From NCBI RefSeq assembly GCF_020404845.1, contig NZ_JAIOJZ010000018.1, positions 1-64,000 of the forward strand: a stretch of 64,000 nt of DNA, read 5' to 3'. The notes beneath the pieces were generated by a model. It saw nothing but the letters and a program-made list of their open reading frames with translations, searched no databases and was not told the DNA's origin. Positions within the stretch are counted from its first letter, which is position 1. Each line of letters begins with the position of its first letter. A program made the translations under genes and the position numbers. Positions 17,912 through 25,288 of this stretch are shown here, one piece after another. The stretch comes from Streptomyces hyderabadensis. GTDB lineage: Bacteria; Actinomycetota; Actinomycetes; Streptomycetales; Streptomycetaceae.

Positions 17912-17960
17912 CTCAGCGCCTCAGGGCGGCTCAGCGCTTCAGGGCGGCTCAGCGCTTCAG
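17912..17960. repeat. 18-bp tandem repeat at the 3' end of DUF1062 gene
   Basis: About 2.7 copies of an 18-base unit. Read on the minus strand each unit is CTGAAGCGCTGA plus GCCGCC (one copy with CTGAGG). The unit covers the last three codons and stop of the DUF1062 gene, so 'L-K-R-stop-A-A' is repeated in frame downstream of the true stop. Confidence 0.85.
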
Positions 17961-18497
17961 AGTGAAGGTGAAGTCGCCGGAGAGCTTGTCGCTCAGCCGG
18001 ACCGCCGCGACCAGGTTCCCGGCCTCCACCAGTCTCTCCACCTCGGCCCGCGCGATACCGCAGCCCTCGGCGACCAGCCGTACCGGACGGACCGGGATCC
18101 GCGCCGCGAAGCGGACCGAGACGTCGATCACGTCCCGGTCCGGACGGTCCGCTCCCCCGGTGTCGAGGCGCCAGGCGCCGTCCCAGTCGAGGGCTACGCG
18201 GTTGCGGCGCAGCACCACCGGGTCCTGGAGCAACTCCGCGGTGAGCGCGGGGTCGTTGTCGTGCAGCCGGTCCAGCAGCTCGGGGCGCACGGCGCGGACG
18301 TTCGTCCGTTCCAGGAGCGTGAGCTTCGCGGTGTCACCGCACTCGGCGCACAGCACGAGGAGCCAGGCGTCGATGCGCTTGTGGTTGGCGTTGACACGGA
18401 ACTTGCCGCTCGCCCGGAAGCGTGCGGACGCGCACGCGTGGCAACGGCGCCGGACAAGGGGAAGGCGGGTGGGTGCGACCACCCAGGTGATGAGCAC
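17949..18497 (-). CDS. DUF1062 family protein
   Basis: A 182-residue protein with two zinc-ribbon-like Cys pairs, 'RRRCHACASARFRASGKFRVN' and 'LVLCAECGDTAKL', then 'RTNVRAVRPELLDRLHDND', which fit the DUF1062 family. The C-terminal half ('GCGIARAEVERLVEAGNL') resembles a small RNA-binding S4-like fold. Function unknown. GTG start at 18497; the ribosome-binding site is weak. Its 3' end is embedded in a tandem repeat. Confidence 0.8.
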   Translation of the reverse strand: MLITWVVAPTRLPLVRRRCHACASARFRASGKFRVNANHKRIDAWLLVLCAECGDTAKLTLLERTNVRAVRPELLDRLHDNDPALTAELLQDPVVLRRNRVALDWDGAWRLDTGGADRPDRDVIDVSVRFAARIPVRPVRLVAEGCGIARAEVERLVEAGNLVAAVRLSDKLSGDFTFTLKR

Positions 18498-18665
18498 AGA
18501 AGTACACCGGTTCCAGTGAGAAGTCCGCAGCAGAAAGGAGCGCGGCGCGCAGGCGCGACGCGCGACGGTTCAGCGCTCGGGATGTCTCACAGGGTGTACA
18601 ACGGCAGGTCCTTCGCCCGGACGACGTGGTTCGGCCGCACGCTAACGGCTTGCGGTGCCCTAGCT

Positions 18666-18698
18666 CCACCGGTTTTCAGGTCCCCGGAGGACCGGTGG
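18666..18698. terminator. Stem-loop after glyoxalase-like gene
   Basis: CCACCGGT and ACCGGTGG (eight-base arms) begin three bases past the stop of the leftward glyoxalase-like gene, a normal place for an intrinsic terminator. Confidence 0.65.
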
Positions 18699-18700
18699 GC

Positions 18701-19075
18701 TCAGTGCAGGCAGAGGCAGAACGGATGACCGGCCGGGTCCGCGTAGACCCGCCAGTTGGCGCCGGGGCGGAGCTGGTCGGTCCGCTCCAGCACGGTCGCG
18801 CCGAGCGCCAGCGCCCGCTTCTCCTCGCCTTCGAGGTCGTCGACGTCGAAGTCCAGGTGGAGTTGCTGCGGACGGTCCTGGCCGGGCCATTCGGGCGCCC
18901 GGTACCCCTCCGCCCGCTGGAAGGCCAACGGGGTCCCCTCGAAGCCGTGCACCTCGACCCAGTCGGCGTCGTCCGGATCCGCTACCACCCGCCCGCCGAG
19001 CAGTTCCACGTAGAACTCCGCGAGGCGTACCGGATCGGCACAGTCCAGCGCGACCGCCTGCAGCTTTCGAATCAC
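18701..19075 (-). CDS. VOC-family glyoxalase-like protein
   Basis: A 124-residue vicinal-oxygen-chelate protein: 'QAVALDCADPVRLAEFYVELLG' opens the first module and 'WRVYADPAGHPFCLCLH' closes the second, the typical glyoxalase/bleomycin-resistance pattern. The GTG at 19075 has GAGGAGA seven bases upstream and is chosen over the ATG at 19111. Could be a lyase, dioxygenase or drug-binding protein; the sequence does not decide. Confidence 0.85.
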   Translation of the reverse strand: MIRKLQAVALDCADPVRLAEFYVELLGGRVVADPDDADWVEVHGFEGTPLAFQRAEGYRAPEWPGQDRPQQLHLDFDVDDLEGEEKRALALGATVLERTDQLRPGANWRVYADPAGHPFCLCLH

Positions 19076-19245
19076 GTCCGGCTCTCCTCGCTCCTCGGGC
19101 CCTCGCGTCACGCGTTCGCAGGGGGGGTCCTACCCGTGACCACGGCGGGCATGCACGGCGGCGGCACTGAGGTCGGCGCCCCGGCGGGACCGAACTCCGC
19201 CCGAGTCGGGGCAGCGGCCGGGGAGTTGTGGCAGTATCCGCTGCC

Positions 19246-20646
19246 ATGTCGTCGCTCGGCACGTCGCCGTCCGGACCGTGGCCGCACCGGCCCGGTCGTC
19301 GTCTGTTCGTGGTGCTGCTCGCGCTGGTCCTGGCGTGCGGCGCCCTGGTGGCCGATGCCGTCGCGGCGGCCGGGTCCGGGACGGCGGCGACGCCCGACCG
19401 CGCCCGTTACGACGTGGACCTGCGTTCCGACGCCGACGGCAGCCACTGGACGGGGCGGCAGCGGGTGTCGTTCCGCAACGCGTCCGACCGGTCGCTGCAC
19501 GAGGTGTACCTGCGCCTGTGGGGCAACGGCGAGGACGGGTGCGGCGCGTCGGGCGCGTCCTCCCCGGTGGTGGTGTCCGGGGTGCGCGGTGGCACGGCGG
19601 ATCCGCCCGCCGTGGACTGCACGGTGCTGCGCATCGCCCTGCCGAAACCCCTCGCGCACGGGGAGCGGGCGTCCGTCGCCTTCGACGTCTCGGTCACGGT
19701 GCCCGACCGCAACGCCCGCTTCGGCCGCGAGGGCGCCTTCCGCTTCCTCGGCAACGCGCTGCCGGTGCTCGCCGTGCACGACGCGAAGGGGTGGCACCTC
19801 GACCCGTACGTGGCCGTCGGCGAGAGCTTCTACGCCCTCGCCGGTGACTTCCGGGTCCGGCTCGACCACCCGTCGGACCTGGCGGTACCGGCGACGGGCC
19901 GCACCAAGACCCGCCCGGGAGGGCCGGGCCGTACGGTGACCCTCAGCGTCGCGGAGCGCGTGCGGGACTTCGCGTGGGCCGCGGGGCCGTTCCGCACGGC
20001 GCACCGGACCACACCCGGGGGTGTGCGCGTCAACTCGTACTGGGCGCCCGGCACCCCCGCCGCGGGCGTCCGCCTCACCCGCACGGAAGCCGTCGCCGCG
20101 GTGGACCGGTTCGGCCGGGAGTTCGGCCGCTACCCCTACGGCGAGATCGACCTCGTGATGACCAGCGGGTTCGGCGGCGGCATGGAGTACCCGGGCCTCG
20201 TCCTGCTGGGCACCACGGAGGAGGGCAGCGCCATCGTGCACGAGCTGGCACACCAGTGGTGGTACGGCATCGTCGGCAACGACGAGTACGCCTCGCCGTG
20301 GCTGGACGAGAGCTTCGCCCAGTACGCCAACTTCCGCTTCTACGGCCTGGAGACCCGCGACTGCTGGCCGGACGTCCACTGGCCCGACGACGGCACCGTA
20401 CTGACCGCGTCCATGGACTACTGGTCACGGCATCCCGGTGCGTACCACCTGGTCTACACGGCCGGGCCCTGCGCCCTGGCCGACCTGGAACGCGCCCTGG
20501 GCGCCGACACCATGGCGCGGCTGCTCAAGCGCTACGCCCGGGACCACTGGTACGGCGTCTCCACCACGGAGGACTTCAAACGGGCCGCCCAGTCCATGAC
20601 CGCCGCCGACCTCGGCCCCTTCTGGAAGAGCCACCGCATCCAGTGA
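19246..20646 (+). CDS. M1-family (aminopeptidase N-like) metallopeptidase, secreted or anchored
   Basis: A 466-residue peptidase. The zinc motif is 'HELAHQWW' with the third ligand in 'WLDESFAQY' 18 residues later, and the exopeptidase signature is 'GGGMEYPG'. It is a minimal M1 form: beta-sandwich plus catalytic domain. Residues 12-45 hold a basic stretch and a hydrophobic core ('RRLFVVLLALVLACGALVAD'), a signal peptide or N-terminal anchor. ATG 19246 is chosen; a GTG at 19228 is also possible. Convergent with the next gene. Confidence 0.9.
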   Translation: MSSLGTSPSGPWPHRPGRRLFVVLLALVLACGALVADAVAAAGSGTAATPDRARYDVDLRSDADGSHWTGRQRVSFRNASDRSLHEVYLRLWGNGEDGCGASGASSPVVVSGVRGGTADPPAVDCTVLRIALPKPLAHGERASVAFDVSVTVPDRNARFGREGAFRFLGNALPVLAVHDAKGWHLDPYVAVGESFYALAGDFRVRLDHPSDLAVPATGRTKTRPGGPGRTVTLSVAERVRDFAWAAGPFRTAHRTTPGGVRVNSYWAPGTPAAGVRLTRTEAVAAVDRFGREFGRYPYGEIDLVMTSGFGGGMEYPGLVLLGTTEEGSAIVHELAHQWWYGIVGNDEYASPWLDESFAQYANFRFYGLETRDCWPDVHWPDDGTVLTASMDYWSRHPGAYHLVYTAGPCALADLERALGADTMARLLKRYARDHWYGVSTTEDFKRAAQSMTAADLGPFWKSHRIQ

Positions 20647-20663
20647 CCGCGGGCCGGGACGGG

Positions 20664-21503
20664 TCAGGTCACGTCCAGGTCGGTGTAGAGCATGTCGTGG
20701 TCCGAGTGCGTGGTGTGCACCACCCGGTGCTCGACGGGGGCGATGCCGCGCAGGAAGACGTAGTCGAACTTGCTCTGCCAGTCGGTGGTCGGCTCGCAGG
20801 TGCCGGCGAGCGCGGGACGACACCGCGGGTCGGTGTCCGTGGCCAGGGCCCACATGGGGTCGAGTTCGGCCGCGTCCGGCACGGCGTTGAAGTCCCCGAC
20901 GGCTATGGCCCGGTCGTGCCGGGCGACTTGCGAGGCCAGTACGCGGACCTGGTCCTCCCGGAACTCCTCCTGACGCCGCTGGGCGAGGTGCGTGTTGAAG
21001 ACCCGGACGGACCGCCCGCCCACCTCGGTGGTGACCGCGAGATATCCGCGGTCCTCGGATCCGCCGTCGGGGTATTCGACGTTGACCCGGTCCGTGATGG
21101 GGGCCGCCGACAGGATGGCCTGGCCGAATCCCCCGGGATTCCACGGCGCGCCCCCGCAGCGGCCCCAGTTCTGCAGGACCGATCCGTGGGCGACGTGGTA
21201 GACCAGCCCGTGGAAGGCCTCCAGATAGTCCCGGATCCGGTCGACGTCACGCGCGCAGGCCTCCTGCATGCCGATGACCTGCGGCGCGTAGGCGGCTATC
21301 TCCGCGGCCCGGTCGAGGTTGCTCGCGTCGCACGGATTGCACAGGTTCCACGTCATGACCCGGTTCGGTACGACGTCCTTGACGGCTTCGACGGGCAGTG
21401 ACCTGCCCGACAGGGCGCCGCCGGGGGCACTGGGACCCATCAGCGCCAAGCAGCCAAGCGCCACGGCGCCTACGAGCCATCGCGAGCCGCCCCTTTTGAG
21501 CAC
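20664..21503 (-). CDS. Secreted endonuclease/exonuclease/phosphatase-fold protein
   Basis: A 279-residue EEP-superfamily protein. Visible blocks are 'VMTWNLCNPCDASN', 'VIGMQEAC' (metal-binding Glu), 'VFNTHLAQRR', 'AIAVGDFNAVPDA', and terminal 'HSDHDM'. All key metal and catalytic residues (N, E, H, D-N, D-H) are present. It has an N-terminal signal ('RWLVGAVALGCLALMG'). The GTG at 21503 has GAGGAGG eight bases upstream and is preferred to the ATG at 21533. It may be an extracellular nuclease or sphingomyelinase-like phosphodiesterase. Confidence 0.88.
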   Translation of the reverse strand: MLKRGGSRWLVGAVALGCLALMGPSAPGGALSGRSLPVEAVKDVVPNRVMTWNLCNPCDASNLDRAAEIAAYAPQVIGMQEACARDVDRIRDYLEAFHGLVYHVAHGSVLQNWGRCGGAPWNPGGFGQAILSAAPITDRVNVEYPDGGSEDRGYLAVTTEVGGRSVRVFNTHLAQRRQEEFREDQVRVLASQVARHDRAIAVGDFNAVPDAAELDPMWALATDTDPRCRPALAGTCEPTTDWQSKFDYVFLRGIAPVEHRVVHTTHSDHDMLYTDLDVT

Positions 21504-21554
21504 CGCCGCCTCCTCGGTGTGGACACATGGCAACCGGCCTTTCCACGCACGAGG

Positions 21555-22823
21555 TTATGGCACGTCGCGGCCGGAGCTCACCGGGACGTCCGGGAGCCGC
21601 CAGTCGCCCCCGCGGTCCTCCTTGGCATGGCGCGCGACGAGTTCGGGGACGTGCAGGCGGCAGGCGAGTGCCGCGACCGCGTGCAGGACGTCGACGGCCC
21701 GCCGGCTCCTGGGCATGGCCAGCCGCAGGAGGCGCGGTTTCACCTCGGCCTGGATCCGGTCCACGAACGGCCGCAGCACGGTGTCGTAGTTCGCCAGGGC
21801 GGTGGGCAGGTCATGGCCGTGCCGGTTGAGTTCACCGGCCAGGACGTAGGCGCCGACCAGGCCTCCGGAGGTTCCCATGCCGCTGTAGGGGGAGGCGCAG
21901 TGCGCCGCGTCGCCGACCAGCACCACGCGGCCCCGGGACCAGGTGTCCGTGCGCACCTGCACGACCTCCTGGGAGTAGAAGCTCTCGGTGTCCCGCATGC
22001 CGTCGAGGAACCGCGCGGTCTGCCATCCCGCGTCGCGGAACCTGTCGGTCCAGAACTGCTTCTGGCGTTCGACCGGTTCCCGGTGGACGGCCGAGGCTTC
22101 CGCGGACCGCTCCCGCAGCACGAAGTAGACCTGGGTCTCGTCCGGGTTGTGGCTCCTGCGCATGATCATGCGGCCGCCGGGCGCGTTGTAGGTGTCCCGG
22201 ATGTTGCTGTCCGACGCGATGCGCGGGACGAACCAGTAGGCCATGTGGATCCCGACCCGCCAGTACGGGTCGGGGGCGCCGGGCGGCAGGACGGCCCGGC
22301 GGATGCGCGAGCCCTGCCCGTCCGCGCCGACGAGCAGGTCGAAGTCCTCGGACGAGCCGTCGGAGAAGTGGGCGACGACGCGTGTCGCGTCCTGCTCGAA
22401 GCGCTCCACGCTCGTGCCGAACACGTGGTCCACGTCCTGCCGGGTCGCGTCGTGCAGGAGGCGCACCAGGTCGCCGCGCATGATCTCGTACTCGGAGGTC
22501 AGGGTCTGACGGCCCCGGCCGGAGGTGTTGGCCATGATCGTCGCGCGTTTCCTGCCCCGGCCGTCCACGAGGGCGACCCCCGCCTCGTCGACCAGCCTGC
22601 TCCTGACGGCGTCCAGGAGCCCCATGCGCTCGACGGCGTCGATGCCCTGTCCCCGCAGGTCCACCTGTGCGCCGGTGGCGCGCAGTGCGGGGAAGCGTTC
22701 GGCGACGGTCACCCGGTGGCCGCCCCGGGCGAGCCAGTAGGCCAGCGCCTGGCCGGCGATGCCACCGCCGCAGATGAGGACCTTCAGGCGGCCGCTGCCC
22801 GGCGCCGCTGAGTGGTGGGTCAT
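21555..22823 (-). CDS. FAD-dependent monooxygenase (TetX-like)
   Basis: A 422-residue PF01494 flavoprotein hydroxylase. The FAD Rossmann motif is 'VLICGGGIAGQALAYWLA', the second is 'LLVGADGQGSRIR', and the third 'VLVGDAAHCASPYSGMGT'. The 'ATGAQVDLRGQGIDAVERMG' block resembles the corresponding region of TetX-type enzymes, which hydroxylate tetracyclines. AAAAGGGAG precedes the ATG. It is divergent from a Tn10-like TetR gene, with two tetO-like operators between them, so the substrate is probably the ligand of that repressor. Tetracycline itself is not proven. Confidence 0.9.
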   Translation of the reverse strand: MTHHSAAPGSGRLKVLICGGGIAGQALAYWLARGGHRVTVAERFPALRATGAQVDLRGQGIDAVERMGLLDAVRSRLVDEAGVALVDGRGRKRATIMANTSGRGRQTLTSEYEIMRGDLVRLLHDATRQDVDHVFGTSVERFEQDATRVVAHFSDGSSEDFDLLVGADGQGSRIRRAVLPPGAPDPYWRVGIHMAYWFVPRIASDSNIRDTYNAPGGRMIMRRSHNPDETQVYFVLRERSAEASAVHREPVERQKQFWTDRFRDAGWQTARFLDGMRDTESFYSQEVVQVRTDTWSRGRVVLVGDAAHCASPYSGMGTSGGLVGAYVLAGELNRHGHDLPTALANYDTVLRPFVDRIQAEVKPRLLRLAMPRSRRAVDVLHAVAALACRLHVPELVARHAKEDRGGDWRLPDVPVSSGRDVP

Positions 22824-22838
22824 GCCGCACTCCCTTTT

Positions 22839-22851
22839 CTATCGGTGATAG
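22839..22851. promoter_or_regulatory. tetO-like operator 1
   Basis: CTATC-GGT-GATAG, a perfect palindrome differing by one central base from the Tn10 tetO core (CTATC-AGT-GATAG). It lies 16 bases upstream of the monooxygenase ATG, where a bound repressor blocks transcription. Confidence 0.85.
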
Positions 22852-22874
22852 GTACGTTCGCTTTGCAGCGTCAC

Positions 22875-22887
22875 CTATCGGCGATAG
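22875..22887. promoter_or_regulatory. tetO-like operator 2
   Basis: CTATC-GGC-GATAG, the second copy, with a centre-to-centre spacing of 36 bp from the first. It ends nine bases before the tetR start. Two operators in a divergent region repeat the layout of tetA/tetR. Confidence 0.85.
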
Positions 22888-22896
22888 ATTGTCAAT

Positions 22897-23499
22897 GTGG
22901 CCAAGATGAACCGCGAGACCGTCCTCACCGAGGCGCTCGACCTGCTGGACGAGGTAGGCCTGGACGCCGTCAGCACGAGACAGCTGGCCAGGCGTCTGGG
23001 CGTCGAGCAGCCGTCGCTCTACTACCACTTCCGGAACAAGAAGGAGCTGCTCAGCGCCATGAGCGAGGCCGCGATGGCACCGCATGCGACGGCTCCCCTG
23101 CCGACGTCCGCCGACGACTGGCGCGACTGGTTCCTGGAGAACACGCGCAGCTTCCGGCGCACCCTGCTGCTGCGCCGCGACGGGGCACGCCTCCATGCCG
23201 GGAGCCACCCCGGGGGGACGGACCTCGACCGGATCGCCCACAAGATGGCGTTCCTGATTGCGGCGGGCGTACCCGCCAAGCACGCGCGGACGGCGATGCT
23301 GGCCGCGGGGCGCTTCACGGTCGGCAGCGTCCTGGAGGAGCAGGCGGACGCCGGCCCCGGCGACGGCGGGGACCGTACGGCCGCCGCACCGCCGGACCTG
23401 CCGCCGGACGTACCGCCGGTGGACCACGAGTCGTCCTTCGAGGCCGGGCTGGCCCTCATCCTCGAAGGTCTGGAGCAGCGGGTGCGGCGCGCGGGGTGA
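22897..23499 (+). CDS. TetR repressor of the Tn10 type
   Basis: A 200-residue repressor unusually close to classic TetR. The recognition region 'RLGVEQPSLYYHFRNKKELL' matches the 'LGVEQPTLYWHVKNK' of Tn10 TetR; the ligand domain shows 'RRDGARLHAGSHP' and 'AGRFTVGSVLEEQ', matching the Mg-tetracycline pocket segments 'HRDGAKVHLGTRP' and 'VGHFTLGCVLEDQ'. The metal-binding His of 'GARLH' is conserved. GTG start at 22897. It should bind the two flanking operators and control itself and the divergent monooxygenase. Confidence 0.92.
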   Translation: MAKMNRETVLTEALDLLDEVGLDAVSTRQLARRLGVEQPSLYYHFRNKKELLSAMSEAAMAPHATAPLPTSADDWRDWFLENTRSFRRTLLLRRDGARLHAGSHPGGTDLDRIAHKMAFLIAAGVPAKHARTAMLAAGRFTVGSVLEEQADAGPGDGGDRTAAAPPDLPPDVPPVDHESSFEAGLALILEGLEQRVRRAG

Positions 23500-23503
23500 G
23501 CCA

Positions 23504-23516
23504 CAACCGTCGGTTG
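23504..23516. other. Short palindrome between tetR and lysR genes
   Basis: CAACCG-T-CGGTTG, a 13-base palindrome five bases past the tetR stop and 24 bases before the lysR ATG. It may be a LysR autoregulatory site or a weak terminator. Confidence 0.35.
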
Positions 23517-23539
23517 GGCGACGCCTTATGCTCGCTGCC

Positions 23540-24505
23540 ATGGATACCGAGGCGGTGCGCTCGTTCGTCCGCGCGGCCGAGCTGGGGCAGCTGCGGCACG
23601 CGGCCGACGAGCTGGGGGTGACGCAGCAGGCCGTCTCGAAGCGGATCGCGGCCCTGGAGCGCATGCTCGGCGTCCGGTTGTTCACCCGTACTGCCCGGGG
23701 GGTCGAGCTGACCCTCGACGGGCAGGCCTTCCTGTCGCACGCGCGGAGTGTCGTCGCGCACGCCGACCGCGCCGTCGACGCGATCCGACCCGGCTCGCGG
23801 GCACTGCGGATCGACGTCCTCGGCCTGCGGAGCGCGCAGGCCGTGATCCTGCACGACTACTGGCGCTCACATCCCGAGACCCCGCTCGACGTGGTGACGC
23901 TCAAGGTGGACGATCCGCGGCTGGCGGTGGCCGCCGTGCGGGCGGGCGACGTCGACGCCTCCTTCCGCTCGGTGACCGACCCGGCCGACCTGCCGCACGA
24001 GCTGCGGATGATCCACGCGTTCCACTCCCCGCTGGAACTCGTCGTCGGCCCGCGGCATCCGCTCGCCTCCGCGCGCACCGTGACACCCGCCCGGCTGCGC
24101 GGACACCGTATCTGGGTGCCCGGGATCGCGCCCGGGAGCGAATGGGCGGATTTCTACGCCCAACTCACCTGCGCGTTCGACCTCCGGGTGGACGCCGCGG
24201 GCCCCAACTTCGGCAACGAGGTGCTCCTCGACATCCTCGCCGACTCCGACGACGTGGCCACCCTCGTGGGGTCGCGCGACCGGTACGTCTGGCCGGCCGG
24301 TCACGACCTGCGCCGGATCCCGGTCGCGGGGCCGACGCTCGCCTATCCGCTCTCGCTCATCCTGCCCCGGGAGAATCCGCACCCGGGACTGCGGGCCGTC
24401 GTCAACCACTTCGCGAACCTGCCCCCGCTGCCCGAGGACACCTGGCTGCCCTCCTGGGCCACCGTGCCCCACCGCGGCGGCGGCGCCGGGCACACACCGC
24501 GCTGA
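23540..24505 (+). CDS. LysR family regulator
   Basis: A 321-residue LysR protein. The winged helix is at the N-terminus ('FVRAAELGQLRHAADELGVT', 'QQAVSKRIAALERMLGVRLF') and the periplasmic-binding-like effector domain runs from about residue 90. ATG at 23540 has no clear ribosome-binding site. It has no divergent partner gene, so the target is not evident. Convergent with a TetR gene 24 bp away. Confidence 0.9.
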   Translation: MDTEAVRSFVRAAELGQLRHAADELGVTQQAVSKRIAALERMLGVRLFTRTARGVELTLDGQAFLSHARSVVAHADRAVDAIRPGSRALRIDVLGLRSAQAVILHDYWRSHPETPLDVVTLKVDDPRLAVAAVRAGDVDASFRSVTDPADLPHELRMIHAFHSPLELVVGPRHPLASARTVTPARLRGHRIWVPGIAPGSEWADFYAQLTCAFDLRVDAAGPNFGNEVLLDILADSDDVATLVGSRDRYVWPAGHDLRRIPVAGPTLAYPLSLILPRENPHPGLRAVVNHFANLPPLPEDTWLPSWATVPHRGGGAGHTPR

Positions 24506-24529
24506 CGGACCCCGGGCGCATCCGCCGCC

Positions 24530-25117
24530 CTACTGCGCCAAGACCGCCTCGACGACGCGCAGCAACCGCTCCCCCGCCCGGTCGATGCTGCCGTTCTGGG
24601 TACTGACCTGCGCGCCTTCGAGCAGGAAGGTGATCTGGGCCGCGACCTGTTCCGGGTCGGGCAGCCCGGCCTCGGTGCACATGCCGACCAGCCTGCGGGT
24701 CTGGTCGGCCTTGTGCTCCTCGATCACCCGGCGCGCGGGGTGGGAGCGGTCGGGCAGTTCGGCCAGGGAGTTGACGAAGGGGCAGCCCCGGTACGACAGC
24801 GCCGGCAGGCCGTCGGCGATGAAGCGGGCCAGGCCCATGATCTGCTCCCGGGGCCGGCCGGGGTGTTCGGCCTCGACACGGTCGAAGGCGGCCCGGTACT
24901 CGGCGGTCAGGATCCGCAGCCATTCGGCGACCAGCGCGTCCTTGGTCTCGAAGTGCCGGTAGATCGCCATCTTGGTGGTCTCGGCCTTCTCGGCGATGGC
25001 CTGGACGCCCACGCGCCGGATGCCCTCGCTCTGGAACAGCTCCTCGGCCGCGTCGAGGATGCGCTCACGGGGCGGCAGCTTCGCCACTCTGCCCGGCCTG
25101 GCGGCGGTCGATGTCAT
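24530..25117 (-). CDS. TetR family regulator
   Basis: A 195-residue TetR protein. HTH: 'VGVQAIAEKAETTKMAIYRHF' (residues about 34-54); C-terminal domain of the TetR_C type with 'FIADGLPALSYRGCPFVNSLAEL'. The ATG at 25117 gives the normal length; the frame extends on to 25195. Divergent from the amidase gene at 25289 with a strong palindrome between, so it probably represses both. Confidence 0.9.
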   Translation of the reverse strand: MTSTAARPGRVAKLPPRERILDAAEELFQSEGIRRVGVQAIAEKAETTKMAIYRHFETKDALVAEWLRILTAEYRAAFDRVEAEHPGRPREQIMGLARFIADGLPALSYRGCPFVNSLAELPDRSHPARRVIEEHKADQTRRLVGMCTEAGLPDPEQVAAQITFLLEGAQVSTQNGSIDRAGERLLRVVEAVLAQ

Positions 25118-25196
25118 GCGTGCTCCGTGGTGTCCGGTCGATGAGCCCTGTACTCGCTGCTGCGCGCTCCCTGCTACGGTACCAGTCCGTCCCACT

Positions 25197-25214
25197 CGAT
25201 ACCGCTCGGTATCG
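25197..25214. promoter_or_regulatory. TetR-type operator before amidase
   Basis: CGATACCG-CT-CGGTATCG has perfect eight-base arms. Two further GGTATCGAC half-sites follow (about 25228 and 25252). The site lies between the divergent tetR and amidase genes. Confidence 0.75.
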
Positions 25215-25288
25215 TGCGGGACTCATAGGTATCGACGCTCCCGGGTATCGACAGCGATCCGTCCTCCGGGGAGAGCAGGGAGAGTGCA

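Noticed and set aside
19280..19380. Lipobox in the M1 peptidase signal ('LVLAC')
   Set aside because: Leu at -2 is not typical of lipoboxes; a plain signal peptide or anchor is more likely.
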